64,000 nt of DNA from WLMZ01 sp038227995 (GTDB lineage: Bacteria > Actinomycetota > Acidimicrobiia > Acidimicrobiales > Ilumatobacteraceae): NCBI GenBank assembly GCA_038227995.1, contig JBBRPP010000028.1, positions 1-64,000 on the forward strand, read 5' to 3'. The notes below the pieces were generated by a model, which was not told the origin of the DNA, searched no databases, and saw only the letters and a list, made by a program, of their open reading frames with translations. This document shows, piece by piece, positions 40,336 to 50,279 of this stretch. The position numbers were made by a program, and so were the translations under genes. How positions within the stretch are numbered: the stretch's first letter is position 1; the number at the start of each line of letters is the position of its first letter.

Positions 40336-41284
40336 GTCGCAGGTAGTCGGCGGCGCGGATCGGCTCGTAGACGTTCGGGCCGGCAGCGGGCGCGGGCAGG
40401 GTCTCGATCATCTGGTTCATGTTGCCTTCGTCGAAGAAGACCAGCGACAGCAGGCTCTCCTCGACGCCATCGCCCGGCGGAGGCAGGACGCGGTGACGGG
40501 CCGAGCGCCAGCGGTCGCCGGTCCAGCGCGCGAGCAAATCGCCGACGTTGATCGTCAGCGCACCGTCGACGTACGGCGCGTCGACCCATGATCCGTCGGC
40601 TCGCTGCACCTGCAGCCCGCCGATGCCGGGCTCGCGATCGAGCAGCGTCATCACGCCGAAGTCGGTGTGCGGGCCGATGCGGAACTGTCCGGGTTGCGGG
40701 TCGCCGACGACGCTCACCGGCGGATACCAGTTCATCGCCAACGTCCACATCGGATCATCAGTGCGCGAGCGCATCCACATCGGCTCCAACCCGAGGGCTG
40801 CGGAGAAGAGGTCGGCGAGGTCTCCCGCAAGCCGAAGCATCTCCGCTCGCCACGCCCACGCCAGCGCCTGCAGGTTCGGAGCCTCGGTGGGCCATTGATT
40901 CGGCGGGAACAGGTCGCTGTCGGACTCCAGGCCGTCAGGCACTCGGTCGTTGCTGCAGCTGAAGGTCTGCTTCAGGTCGGGTGGCGATTCCTCGCCGCTG
41001 GAGTAGGCGTTCGCCTCGCGACCGACGGGCACCCAACCACGACCGGTCGGCCCCGTCGCGTATTGCTCCTTGATCTCGACGGGCAGCGCGAAGAACTCGT
41101 GTACCGCGGCGCGCAGTTGGCGCCGCAACACGTCGTCGACCCGGTGGGCCGTGACCAACAGGAAACCGCTCGCCGCCAGGGCCTCGTCGACGGCACGGAC
41201 GAGTTCGGCCCGGGCCTCCGGATCACCCGAGTACCAGGCGCTGAGATCGATCAGGGGCACGAAGTCGAGCGCGGGAATCACCAT
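40310..41284 (-). CDS. Isopenicillin N synthase-like 2OG-Fe(II) oxygenase
   Basis: 324 residues. N-terminal DIOX_N region (VPLIDLSAWYSG, then FLLVTAHRV) and the C-terminal oxygenase core with the iron ligands His-x-Asp in GPHTDFG and His in SARHRV, plus the Arg-x-Ser-type 2-oxoglutarate site (expected near ESLLSLVFF). Related bacterial enzymes oxidise small metabolites, including nucleobases. It precedes the ABC/deaminase cluster on the opposite strand and could belong to the same pathway. Confidence 0.88.
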   Translation of the reverse strand: MVIPALDFVPLIDLSAWYSGDPEARAELVRAVDEALAASGFLLVTAHRVDDVLRRQLRAAVHEFFALPVEIKEQYATGPTGRGWVPVGREANAYSSGEESPPDLKQTFSCSNDRVPDGLESDSDLFPPNQWPTEAPNLQALAWAWRAEMLRLAGDLADLFSAALGLEPMWMRSRTDDPMWTLAMNWYPPVSVVGDPQPGQFRIGPHTDFGVMTLLDREPGIGGLQVQRADGSWVDAPYVDGALTINVGDLLARWTGDRWRSARHRVLPPPGDGVEESLLSLVFFDEGNMNQMIETLPAPAAGPNVYEPIRAADYLRLKLEQIDV

Positions 41285-41441
41285 CCGCAGATCATGCCTC
41301 GCGGGTCACATCCCGGGCCAGGCCTCACAAGCCCTTAACCGAAGCGAGACCGTGCCCGAAACACGCAGGAAATAGCGACTTCGTACCTTCAACACCCATA
41401 CAAGGCGCCACTCGCGCCCGGAGAAGGGGAGACACGAAGAC

Positions 41442-42632
41442 ATGGCAATGATGAACCGACGTGAGCTGATCATGAGACTCGGCGGTGGAGCTGTTGCCGT
41501 CAGCGCAGCAGCGATCCTGCTCGAAGCATGCGGCAGCGACAAGAAGGCGTCGCCCGCGACCACCGGCGCCCCCACCACCACGACGCCGTCGAGCACTGCT
41601 GCGACGACCGCGCCGACGACCGGCGGGTCCACCGTCGGGACCACAGGAGCATCGACCGTCGCGACAACGGGCGGCTCCACCGCACCGGTCGGCGACCTCG
41701 GTGAGATGTCGCTGCGGCTGTCGTGGATCAAGAACTCGGAGTTCGCCGGCTCGTACATCGCCGACAACAAGGGCTACTACAAGGCCAACGGCTTCAGCAG
41801 CGTGAACCTCATCGCCGGCGGCCCGTCAGCGCAGCCGGCCGAAGTCGACGTCAGCTCCGGCACGGCCCTGGTCGGCATCTCCGCCCCCGACCTCGTCGCT
41901 TCGGCGATCGGGCAGGGTGGCGAGTTGATCATCATCGGCGCCGAGTACCAGAAGAACCCGTTCGCGGTGATGTCGCTGGCCAGCAATCCGGTGAAGACGC
42001 CGCAGGACATGTACGGCAAGAAGTTCGGTCTGCAGGCCGCGAACCAGACCGTGTGGGACGCGTTCGTCGCGGCCAGCGGCATCGACGACTCGAAGATCAC
42101 CAAGTTCCCGGCCCAGTTCGACCCGACGCCGCTGGTCAACGGCGAGTGCGACTGCTGGTTCAGCTTCGTCACCAACGAGCCCAACACGTTGAAGACACAG
42201 GGCGTCGACACGGTCACGTTCCTGCTCGCCGACTTCGGCTACCCGCTCGTCAGCGAGGTCTATGTCGTCAAGAAGGACAGCATCACGAGCAAGAAGGCCG
42301 CGCTCAAGGCGTTCCTCAAGTCCGAGATCCAGGGCTGGAAGGACCTCTACGCAGATCCGGGTCTCGGCGCTTCGCTGACCACCGGCACCTACGGCAAGGA
42401 CCTCGGTCTGGACACCGCCGAGCAGACGCTGGAGGTCAAGTCCGAGCTGACGCTGATCTTCACCGACGAAACCAAGAAGAACGGCGTCTTCACGATCTCC
42501 GACGCGCTGATCGCCGAGAACGTCACCGTGCTCGGCAAAGCCGGCATCACGATCAAGGCCGAAGACCTGTTCGACATGTCGCTGTTGGCAGAGGTGTACA
42601 AGGAGAACCCCGACCTCGTCGCGACGACATGA
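41442..42632 (+). CDS. ABC transporter substrate-binding lipoprotein (NMT1/THI5-like)
   Basis: 396 residues; ATG 41442 follows GGAGAAGGGGAG. The twin-Arg-like start (MNRRELIMRLGGG) and lipobox (ILLEACGS) give a lipoprotein, then a long Thr/Ser linker (about 35-85) and the binding domain (SLRLSWIKNSEFAGSYIADN, later KFGLQAANQTVWDAF). The NMT1-like group binds pyrimidine precursors, riboflavin, sulfonates, nitrate or related small molecules. First gene of an operon with its ATPase and two permeases, followed by purine-type deaminases, so a nucleobase-like ligand is likely. Confidence 0.9.
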   Translation: MAMMNRRELIMRLGGGAVAVSAAAILLEACGSDKKASPATTGAPTTTTPSSTAATTAPTTGGSTVGTTGASTVATTGGSTAPVGDLGEMSLRLSWIKNSEFAGSYIADNKGYYKANGFSSVNLIAGGPSAQPAEVDVSSGTALVGISAPDLVASAIGQGGELIIIGAEYQKNPFAVMSLASNPVKTPQDMYGKKFGLQAANQTVWDAFVAASGIDDSKITKFPAQFDPTPLVNGECDCWFSFVTNEPNTLKTQGVDTVTFLLADFGYPLVSEVYVVKKDSITSKKAALKAFLKSEIQGWKDLYADPGLGASLTTGTYGKDLGLDTAEQTLEVKSELTLIFTDETKKNGVFTISDALIAENVTVLGKAGITIKAEDLFDMSLLAEVYKENPDLVATT

Positions 42633-43495
42633 TGACGGACGTGGATGCGGGAGGAGTGGCGGGCGGACCCGCCCCACTGGCCAACGGGATGGCCAGTGGG
42701 GCGGAAACCGCACCGCAGGGCATCTCGATCTCCGCCCTGACCAAGATCTTCTCGATCGGGCGCAAACAGGTCGTCGCCCTGGACGACCTGAACCTGCGCA
42801 CACCTGCCGGGTCGTTCCTGTCGCTGCTCGGACCATCGGGCTGCGGCAAGTCGACCGTGTTGCGGATCATCGCCGACCTGGAGACGCCGACGTCGGGGGA
42901 CGTCCGTGTCCATGGCGAGAAGCCCAAGGCGTTGCGCGACAAGCGTCACCTCGGCATTGCGTTCCAGGAAGCAGCCCTGCTGCCCTGGCGCAGTGTCGAG
43001 GACAACATCCGCCTTCCGCTGGAGGTCAGCGGTGTTCGGGTACCGCCGTCGACCATCCCCGATCTGATCAAGCTCGTCGGTCTCGAAGGCTTCGAGAAGG
43101 CTCGACCGGCGCAACTGTCGGGCGGCATGCGTCAGCGCGTCGCGATCGCCCGCGCGTTGGTCGTCGAGCCCAAGGTGCTGTTGCTCGACGAGCCGTTCGG
43201 CGCACTGGACGAGATGACGCGTCGGCGCCTCAACCTCGAGCTGCTGCGGATCTGGACCGAACGCCAGACCACGACGCTGTTGGTGACTCACTCGATCGCA
43301 GAGGCGGTGTTCCTGTCGGACACCGTTGCGGTCATGACGCCACGGCCAGGACGGATCAAGACCATCGTCCAGATCGACCTGCCTCGGCCACGCACGCCGG
43401 AGATGCTGCGCAGCCACGAGTTCCACGTGATCGAAGACCATCTCTCTGAGTTGCTGTTCTCCGGCGGCACGCCAGACAGCGGCGACGACGTATGA
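42629..43495 (+). CDS. ABC transporter ATP-binding protein
   Basis: 288 residues; ATG 42629 overlaps the upstream stop. Walker A GPSGCGKST, Q-loop FQEAALLPWR, signature LSGGMRQR, Walker B LLLDEPFGALDE and switch His THSIAEA are all present. This is the nitrate/sulfonate/taurine-type ATPase that pairs with NMT1-like binding proteins. Confidence 0.93.
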   Translation: MMTDVDAGGVAGGPAPLANGMASGAETAPQGISISALTKIFSIGRKQVVALDDLNLRTPAGSFLSLLGPSGCGKSTVLRIIADLETPTSGDVRVHGEKPKALRDKRHLGIAFQEAALLPWRSVEDNIRLPLEVSGVRVPPSTIPDLIKLVGLEGFEKARPAQLSGGMRQRVAIARALVVEPKVLLLDEPFGALDEMTRRRLNLELLRIWTERQTTTLLVTHSIAEAVFLSDTVAVMTPRPGRIKTIVQIDLPRPRTPEMLRSHEFHVIEDHLSELLFSGGTPDSGDDV

Positions 43496-44340
43496 GAGCC
43501 GACACCGATCTGATCATCGATCAGGGCTTGCTCGGCACGCCCGAGCCAGACATCACCGCGCCCGAAAAGGGCGTGACCGAGCGAGCCTGGTCGATGCCAC
43601 CGTGGGCCGGCACCGTGCTCGGCATCGTGATGATCTTCGCCCTGTGGGTCGTGCTGGCCTCGACGCTCGGCATTCGCAAGGGCATCCCCCAACCGTGGAA
43701 CGTCGTCAGCCAGTTCGTGACCGACATCCACCTGTACGGGCCCAACGTCAGCACCACCCTCGGCGAGGCGTGGAAGGGCTATCTCATCGGCAACATCATC
43801 GCGATCGTCTTCGGTACCGCGTTCGTGCTCGTGCCGTTCCTGGAGAAGGCGTTGATGCAGATCGCGGTCGCCAGCTACTGCCTGCCGATCGTCGCGATCG
43901 GCCCGATCCTGCAGAGCACGTTGAAGGGCGATGGACCGAAGGTCGCGCTCGTCGCCCTCAGCGTCTTCTTCACGACCCTCATCGGTGTGTTGGTCGGGCT
44001 TCGGTCGGCGGACCGCACCAGCCTCGAAGTCGTTCGCGCATACGGCGGCGGACGCATCCGCGAGCTGACCAAGGTGCGTATCCGTTCCGCGCTGCCGAGC
44101 GCGTTCGCCGGGCTGCAGATCGCAGCACCAGCGGCAATCCTGGGCGCCATCATCGGCGAATACTTCGGCGGCGAACGTGGTCTCGGCATCATGATGATCG
44201 CCAGCCTGCAGGGCTTCAAGGTCGCCCGCACGTGGGGCATCGCGTTGATCGCCACCGGCATGGCCGGCATCGGCTTCGCCGCCACACTCGCCATCGGCAG
44301 AGCGCTCACGTCATGGGCGCCACGAACGGGGAACAAATGA
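43492..44340 (+). CDS. ABC transporter permease 1
   Basis: 282 residues, overlapping the ATPase gene by 4 bases. Six membrane helices and the permease coupling loop with the EAA-like signature (EVVRAYGGGRIRELTKVRIRSALPSAFAGL), followed by GAIIGEYFGGERGLG. Forms the membrane pore together with the second permease. Confidence 0.92.
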   Translation: MRADTDLIIDQGLLGTPEPDITAPEKGVTERAWSMPPWAGTVLGIVMIFALWVVLASTLGIRKGIPQPWNVVSQFVTDIHLYGPNVSTTLGEAWKGYLIGNIIAIVFGTAFVLVPFLEKALMQIAVASYCLPIVAIGPILQSTLKGDGPKVALVALSVFFTTLIGVLVGLRSADRTSLEVVRAYGGGRIRELTKVRIRSALPSAFAGLQIAAPAAILGAIIGEYFGGERGLGIMMIASLQGFKVARTWGIALIATGMAGIGFAATLAIGRALTSWAPRTGNK

Positions 44341-45188
44341 GCACGATCGCCGGACGCCTGCAGAAGGAGGTTCGGCGCACCCGCGGTGAGCATCCTGCGT
44401 TGAAGCGCGTCGGCCGAATCCTGTGGCTGCTGCTCGTGGGCGGGTTGTCGACACTGGGTCTCTGGTTGCTGTTCGTGAAGTTCGTGCACATGGATGCGCT
44501 CGTGAAGAAGTCACCGCAGCAGGTCTGGGACTACCTGTTCACGATCAAGAAGGCACCGGCCAACCGCAAGGCGTTGTTCACTGCGCTGCGCACCACGATG
44601 GGCAACCTCGCCATCGGCTACCTGATCGGACTCGTCGCCGGCATCGTCGTCAGCAGCGTGTTCCTCCTGTCGCCCACCATCCGCCGGGTCTTCCTGCCAT
44701 TCGCCCTGCTGCTCCGCTCGGTGCCGCTGATCGTGATCACGCCGATGATCGGGTTGGCGTTCGGGTACACGTTCACCTCGGTTCGGCTGGTCACCGCGAT
44801 CGTCACGTTCTTCCCGTCGCTGGTCAACATCACGCTCGGCCTCGAGTCCGCACCGAAGCAGGCCGCCGATCTGATCAGCGCGTACGGCGGATCACAGCGC
44901 ACGATGCTGTTCAAGGTCCGCCTGCCGTACGCGGTGCCGGCTCTGTTCGCGGCGATGCGCATCGCGGTGCCCGGCGCGATGGTCGGCGCGTTGCTCGGTG
45001 AGTGGCTGCTGACGACGAAGGGCATCGGTCACTACCTCGTCGAGCGCCCCAACAAGTTCGACTACACGGGTGTGTGGGCCGCAGTGGCCGTCATCGCCGT
45101 GGTGACCTTGGTGCTCTACGCGATCGTCGGCTTGCTCGAAACCCCAGTCCTCGCCCGGTTCGATCCACAGCGGCTCAACGAGAGCTGA
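44337..45188 (+). CDS. ABC transporter permease 2
   Basis: 283 residues; ATG 44337 overlaps the first permease by 4 bases. Six helices, with the coupling loop at ADLISAYGGSQRTMLFKVRL and the GALLGEWLLTTKGIG segment. Two distinct permeases indicate a heterodimeric importer. Confidence 0.92.
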   Translation: MSTIAGRLQKEVRRTRGEHPALKRVGRILWLLLVGGLSTLGLWLLFVKFVHMDALVKKSPQQVWDYLFTIKKAPANRKALFTALRTTMGNLAIGYLIGLVAGIVVSSVFLLSPTIRRVFLPFALLLRSVPLIVITPMIGLAFGYTFTSVRLVTAIVTFFPSLVNITLGLESAPKQAADLISAYGGSQRTMLFKVRLPYAVPALFAAMRIAVPGAMVGALLGEWLLTTKGIGHYLVERPNKFDYTGVWAAVAVIAVVTLVLYAIVGLLETPVLARFDPQRLNES

Positions 45189-45194
45189 GCGGTC

Positions 45195-46157
45195 GTGGCC
45201 ACCCCGCTCGATGTCCGCGACCTGGCCAAGGCCGAAGTTCACGTTCATCTCGAAGGCTGTTTCAGCCAACGCGATCTCGGCATCCTCGCGACGAAGTACA
45301 ACGAGCCGCTGCCGCGACCGATGGGGCAGCTGTTCGACTTCACCAGCTTCGACCAGTTCCTCGAGTTCCTGTCGTGGTCGTGCGGGCTCCTGCGCTGCGC
45401 CGACGACGTCGCCAAGGCCGCTTACGCGTACACCTGTCGCGCCGCGGCCTCGGGCGTGTTGATGGCCGACATCATCGTCAACCCGACACATTGGGCGGCA
45501 TGGCGTGGCGATCTTCGCGGGCTGATCGACGCGTTGGATCGCGGCTTCACCGATGCGGAACGCGACGGCCTGCCGACCGTCGGCCTGTGCATCAGCATCC
45601 TGCGCATGCAGACCGCGGCCGAGGCGGCGCAACTGGTCGACGAGCTGATCGAGTTGAAGCATCCGCGTGTCGTCGCGCTGTCGATCGACGGGAACGAGGC
45701 ACTCAGTGGCCGAACCGGCTCTCGGTTCGCCGATGCGTTCCAGCGCGCCGGGAAGGCCGGTCTGCGGCGCACCGTGCACGCCGGCGAATCGAGTGGTCCC
45801 GAGGGTGTTCGCGATGCGCTCGATCTCCTCGGTGCCGATCGGATCGACCACGGCGTCCGCGCGGTCGAAGACCCGGCGCTGATGGCTGAACTCGCGGAGC
45901 GCGGCATCCCGCTCGGCGTGTGCCCGTCGTCGAACCTGACGATGGGACTGTTCACATCGCTGGCCGAGCATCCGTTGGAGACGCTGCGTCAGGCCGGCGT
46001 CCGCGTCACCGTCAACAGCGACGACCCGGGCTTCCTCGACATCGATCTCACCGGCGAGTACGAACGGGCCATCGCGGCATTCGATTGGAGCCCTGAGATC
46101 GTGCGGACCGTCGCACAGACGTCGATCGACGCGTGCTTCATGAACGATCGCCGATGA
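45195..46157 (+). CDS. Adenosine deaminase family protein
   Basis: 320 residues, GTG 45195 six bases after the permease stop. Zinc ligands and catalytic residues of the family: HVHLEGC near the N terminus, VHAGESSG with the His and Glu, DRIDHGV and VNSDDPG. It hydrolytically removes the 6-amino group from adenosine, adenine or a related ring. Exact substrate is uncertain because many members act on other aminopurines. Coupled by ATGA to adenine deaminase. Confidence 0.88.
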   Translation: MATPLDVRDLAKAEVHVHLEGCFSQRDLGILATKYNEPLPRPMGQLFDFTSFDQFLEFLSWSCGLLRCADDVAKAAYAYTCRAAASGVLMADIIVNPTHWAAWRGDLRGLIDALDRGFTDAERDGLPTVGLCISILRMQTAAEAAQLVDELIELKHPRVVALSIDGNEALSGRTGSRFADAFQRAGKAGLRRTVHAGESSGPEGVRDALDLLGADRIDHGVRAVEDPALMAELAERGIPLGVCPSSNLTMGLFTSLAEHPLETLRQAGVRVTVNSDDPGFLDIDLTGEYERAIAAFDWSPEIVRTVAQTSIDACFMNDRR

Positions 46158-48001
46158 GCCTGCTTCCGGTCGGCTACGTACCGACCGCAGACGAGATCCA
46201 ACGCTTGCGGCTCGTCGCCAACGGCACCGAGGCCGGCGACGTGATCATCCGCAACGCACAGGTGCTCGCTGTGCACACCGGCGAAGTCCTGCCGCGAGAC
46301 ATCGTGATCGCCGGTCGCCACATCGCCGCCGTCACACCCGTTGGCCGCTTCGATGGGCCTGTGGTGGTCGATGCGCACGGCCTGTACGCCGTGCCGAACT
46401 TCATCGACACTCACATCCACATCGAGTACACGATGCTGACGCCAGGCGAGCTGGCTCGGCTGATCGTGCCGCGCGGCACGACGACGTTGCTCGCCGATCC
46501 GAACTGCATCGCGAACGTCCTCGGTGCGCCAGGAATGGATCTCGTCGCCTCGACGGGCACACCGTTGCGGATCCTGCAGCAGATCTCGCCCGAGGTCCCT
46601 CGACTGCCCACGATGGAGCTGGGCGGTGCGGTGGTGTCCAGCCAGGAGACGCTCGATCGGTTGCGACGCTCGAACGCGGTGTCGCTCGGTGAGGGCAACC
46701 CGTTCAACCTCTCGCTCGATTCCGCCCGCAAGCAACACGAAGCCCTCGCCGCCGGCAAGCGAATCACGGGCCACACCGCTCGACTGTCCGACGAGCCGCT
46801 GTGGGCCTACCTCGCCGGCGGTGTCGGCGACGACCACAACGCGTTCACGACCGACGAGGTGCTCGATCGGCTCCGTCTCGGCGCGGCCATCACCGTCATG
46901 GCCGGCAGCATGAACGACAACTGCCCGGCGGTGTTCGCCGACGTGCCCGCGCTCGGCAGCGGTCTCAACCACATCTGCTTCTGCGCCGACGACAAGCACG
47001 TCGAAGATCTCGCCGGGCAAGGCCACATCGACCACCACGTCCGTCAAGCGGTGCGCGCCGGTGTCCCGCCAGAGATGGCGATCCGGATGGCGACGCTGAA
47101 TGCCGCTGTGCACTTCCGTCTCGACCACGTCCTCGGGTCGATCACGCCGAGTCGGCTCGCTGACTTCATGCTCGTGGCGGACCTCGCCGACCCGCATCCG
47201 TACGCGGTCTACGTCGACGGGCGACTCGTCGCAACCGACGGCCGCGCGCTATTCACGAACGACGACGCGATGCCGGACTGGAGCCGCGGCACGATGCACC
47301 TCGCGGCCGGGTTGAGCGCCGCATCGTTCGAGCTGCGCGCCGACGACGCGACGGCGTGGGTGCAGGCGGTGGAGATGTACGACGGCTACTTCAAGCGCGC
47401 GTTCCACGCCGAACTGGCTGTCGTCGACGGCACCGTGCGCGCCGACACCGAGCGAGACGTCCTCAAGGTCGCGATCGTCGACCGCCACCACGCCACCGAG
47501 ACCATCGGGCTGGGCTTCGTGCGCGGCTTCGGATTGCGACGGGGTGCGATCGCGGCGACGACCAACTGCGAGAACCAGAACCTGGTGATCGTCGGCACCA
47601 GTGACGCCGACATCGCTCACGCCGCCCTCGTCGCGGCCGACATCGGCGGCGGCTACGTGGCGGTTGCCGATGGCGAGGTACTCGCCACGTGCGCGCTGCC
47701 GATCGCGGGCATCATGAGCGACGAACCGTGGGAGGTCGTGCGCGAGCAATCGATCAGGGTCAACGAGGCCGCTCGGTCGATCGGCTGCGCGATCGACGCG
47801 CCGTTCATGATCATGGCGTTCATCGGCCTCGCCGGTGTGCCCGATCTGGGCTTGACCGAGAAGGGCTTGATCGATGTCGCGTCGCAATCGTTCGTCGATG
47901 TGATGCTCACGGCCGTGCCGGGGCAGGTGTGCTGCCGCTGTCCGTCGCACGCGCACGACGTGCACCGGATCTTCGACCCGACCGTTGCGACATCGGCATG
48001 A
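46154..48001 (+). CDS. ade: Adenine deaminase
   Basis: 615 residues from ATG 46154, overlapping the previous stop. Amidohydrolase metal site in DTHIHIEY, a nearby EGNPFNLSLDS segment, GHTARLSDEPLWAYLAGGVGDDHN, and the characteristic C-terminal domain rich in TTNCENQNLVIVGTSDADI. Converts adenine to hypoxanthine. The length is at the upper end for the family. The C terminus ends CCRCPSHAHDVHRI, a Cys/His cluster that is not usual and might be a regulatory or metal site. Confidence 0.88.
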   Translation: MSLLPVGYVPTADEIQRLRLVANGTEAGDVIIRNAQVLAVHTGEVLPRDIVIAGRHIAAVTPVGRFDGPVVVDAHGLYAVPNFIDTHIHIEYTMLTPGELARLIVPRGTTTLLADPNCIANVLGAPGMDLVASTGTPLRILQQISPEVPRLPTMELGGAVVSSQETLDRLRRSNAVSLGEGNPFNLSLDSARKQHEALAAGKRITGHTARLSDEPLWAYLAGGVGDDHNAFTTDEVLDRLRLGAAITVMAGSMNDNCPAVFADVPALGSGLNHICFCADDKHVEDLAGQGHIDHHVRQAVRAGVPPEMAIRMATLNAAVHFRLDHVLGSITPSRLADFMLVADLADPHPYAVYVDGRLVATDGRALFTNDDAMPDWSRGTMHLAAGLSAASFELRADDATAWVQAVEMYDGYFKRAFHAELAVVDGTVRADTERDVLKVAIVDRHHATETIGLGFVRGFGLRRGAIAATTNCENQNLVIVGTSDADIAHAALVAADIGGGYVAVADGEVLATCALPIAGIMSDEPWEVVREQSIRVNEAARSIGCAIDAPFMIMAFIGLAGVPDLGLTEKGLIDVASQSFVDVMLTAVPGQVCCRCPSHAHDVHRIFDPTVATSA

Positions 48002-49242
48002 GCAGCGGACTGCCTCCCCTCCTGGGCGCGCTGATTCCAGCGCCTGCATTCACGGACGCTGAACTCGCAACGCTTGTCGCGATGCAGGCCGCGATCGACA
48101 CGACGATCGAACCGCTCGCGATCGAACACGATGCGGCTGGGCGGTACCCGACGCGGTCGATCGCGGCGCTGAAGACCAGTGGTCTCCTCGCGCTCGGTGT
48201 CCCGGTGGAATTCGGAGGTATCGGCTCATCGCATCGAGCATCGCTGGAAGCCCAACTGCGGCTGGCCGTTGCCGACTCTGCCGTTGCCCAGATCTTCAAG
48301 ATCCACGACGAGTTGGTCCGCGAGATCTTCGTCTACTGCCCGCCGAGTTTGCGGCCGGCACTGGCATCGCGGATCGTCGACGACCATCACATCATCGGCT
48401 TGGCCGTGGCCGAGGCCGGCAAGCGCGTCGATGCGCCGTGGACCACCGTGGTACTGCCGACCGCAGACGGGTTCGTGCTGAACGGCGAGAAGATCTACAC
48501 CACCGGCGCCGCCGAAGCCGACGAGGTCGCGGTGTGGGCCTTCAACCCCACCGTGCCCGGCATCGACGTCAATCCACTGCTCGGCTTCCAGCTCACGCTG
48601 GTACCGCGGGATGCACCGGGGATGACGGCGCACCGCGACTGGGATGCAATGGGGCAGCGATCGACCGACAGTGGCTCGATCTCGTTCATCGATGTCGCGT
48701 GCCACGCAGAACAACGGGCGAGCGAGCCCGGCCTCGCACCCCTCCCCCAGAACTCGGTGCGGTATCAGGCCGGCTTCGCCGCAGTTCTGGCCGGCCTCGG
48801 CGTCGGCGCGTTGCGTGCGGCGATGCCGTTCGTGAGCGAGCGCAGCCGGCCGTGGCCCAGCGCAGACGTCGACCGCGCGGTCGACGACCCGATGGTGCGC
48901 CGGCTCTGCGGCGAGCTGGGGGCCGAGCTCGCGGCCGCATATGCGGCGACGATGGCGACCGCCGATCTGCTCGATGCGTTCGAGCGTGACGAGATTTCGC
49001 GCGCCGAGTTGGCCGTGCCGATCTATGCTGCAAAGGCAACGGCAACCCGCGCAGCGCTGCACACGTGCAGCGAGATCTATGCCTTGATGGGCACGCGGTC
49101 AGTCGCTCGCAGCAACGGTTTCGATCGCTTCTGGCGCAACGCGCGCACGCTCTCGCTCCACGACCCCGTGGATTGGAAGCACGAGGAGATCGGCCGTCAC
49201 CTGCTCACCGGATGGGATCCCCCACCGGGCATCTACAGCTGA
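47998..49242 (+). CDS. Acyl-CoA-dehydrogenase-fold flavoenzyme (DszC/SfnB-like)
   Basis: 414 residues; ATG 47998 overlaps the adenine deaminase stop. It has the fold of acyl-CoA dehydrogenases (GVPVEFGGIGSSHRAS, then GLAVAEAGKRV, GEKIYTTGAAEADE and a C-terminal GTRSVARSNGFDRFWRNAR), but the end motif is that of flavin-dependent monooxygenases such as DszC and SfnB, which use reduced FMN to oxidise S or N heterocycles. Inside a purine-type operon, an N-hydroxylase or N-dealkylase role is plausible. No flavin reductase is adjacent. Confidence 0.82.
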   Translation: MSSGLPPLLGALIPAPAFTDAELATLVAMQAAIDTTIEPLAIEHDAAGRYPTRSIAALKTSGLLALGVPVEFGGIGSSHRASLEAQLRLAVADSAVAQIFKIHDELVREIFVYCPPSLRPALASRIVDDHHIIGLAVAEAGKRVDAPWTTVVLPTADGFVLNGEKIYTTGAAEADEVAVWAFNPTVPGIDVNPLLGFQLTLVPRDAPGMTAHRDWDAMGQRSTDSGSISFIDVACHAEQRASEPGLAPLPQNSVRYQAGFAAVLAGLGVGALRAAMPFVSERSRPWPSADVDRAVDDPMVRRLCGELGAELAAAYAATMATADLLDAFERDEISRAELAVPIYAAKATATRAALHTCSEIYALMGTRSVARSNGFDRFWRNARTLSLHDPVDWKHEEIGRHLLTGWDPPPGIYS

Positions 49243-49280
49243 ATCGTCAGCTGACCACATCGTCCTCGAAAGGCGTCACC

Positions 49281-50279
49281 ATGCGCGACCTCAAAGCCCT
49301 CCCCAAGGCACACCTCCATCTCCACCTCGAACTCGGCATGCGCCCGACGACGTTGGCTGATCTCGCCGGCAAGTACGGACAGCCCGTTCCGGTCATCCGC
49401 GGCTATGGCAACTTCACAGCGTTCAGTGCCACGTGCAAGGCGGCGATGGACTTCCTGCGCGTCCGCGAGGACTGGGAACGTCTCGCCGACGAGGTGTGCA
49501 CGGACGCTGTTGCCGACGGCGCGGTCTACATCGAGCCCAGCTTCTGGGCCACGCAGTACCGATCGATCTGGGGCAGCGACGAGGCCACGTGGGAGCTCGT
49601 GTTGGAGATCTTCGCCGCGGCCGCCGATCGGCACGGGATCTGCGTGCGTTTCATGGCGCCGGTCGATCGCGTCATCGACGACGAAGCATCTTCAATCGCG
49701 CTCGCCGAGCGCGCCCTGCGCTATCGATCGATCAACGGCGAGATGGGCATCGTCAGCTTCGGCCTGCACAACGACGAAGTCGGTCACCCGCCGCAGGACT
49801 TCATCGAGTCGTTCCGAATCGCCCGCGAGGGCGGATTGCTGATCACGCCACATGCCGGCGAGCTCGAGCACGGCCAGTTCGTCAAGGACTCCGTCGACCT
49901 TCTCGGCGCCGATCGCATCCAGCACGGCGTGCGATCGTTCGAGGTCCCCGGCTTGGTCGAGCAGCTCGTCGAGCAAGGCGTGTGCCTGGATGTGTGTCCC
50001 ACGTCGAACATCATGCTCAGTGTCTTCCCGTCTCTGGCCGAGCACCCGCTGCCGCGTCTGCTCGCCGCCGGTGTGCGCTGCAGCATCAACGCCGACGACC
50101 CGTTGCTGTTCGGCCCGAGCATGCTCGATGAGTACGAGCTGTGCCGTCGCGAGTTCGGCCTGTCGGACGAGCAGCTGGCATTCATCGCGACGTGCTCGAT
50201 CGAGAGCGGCGGCGCGCCGGAAGCGGTGAAGACGGCGGCCCTCGCCGGCATTCAGGAGTGGCTCGCCGTCCCGGCCTGA
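49281..50279 (+). CDS. Adenosine deaminase family protein (second)
   Basis: 332 residues from ATG 49281 (GAAAGG upstream). Motifs HLHLHLEL, PHAGELEHG, DRIQHGV and NADDP match zinc-dependent adenosine/aminopurine deaminases. It has the family's helical lid sequence FTAFSATCKAAMDF. Two different members in one operon suggest two successive or alternative aminopurine substrates. Its 3' end overlaps the convergent Rieske gene by 28 bases. Confidence 0.88.
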   Translation: MRDLKALPKAHLHLHLELGMRPTTLADLAGKYGQPVPVIRGYGNFTAFSATCKAAMDFLRVREDWERLADEVCTDAVADGAVYIEPSFWATQYRSIWGSDEATWELVLEIFAAAADRHGICVRFMAPVDRVIDDEASSIALAERALRYRSINGEMGIVSFGLHNDEVGHPPQDFIESFRIAREGGLLITPHAGELEHGQFVKDSVDLLGADRIQHGVRSFEVPGLVEQLVEQGVCLDVCPTSNIMLSVFPSLAEHPLPRLLAAGVRCSINADDPLLFGPSMLDEYELCRREFGLSDEQLAFIATCSIESGGAPEAVKTAALAGIQEWLAVPA

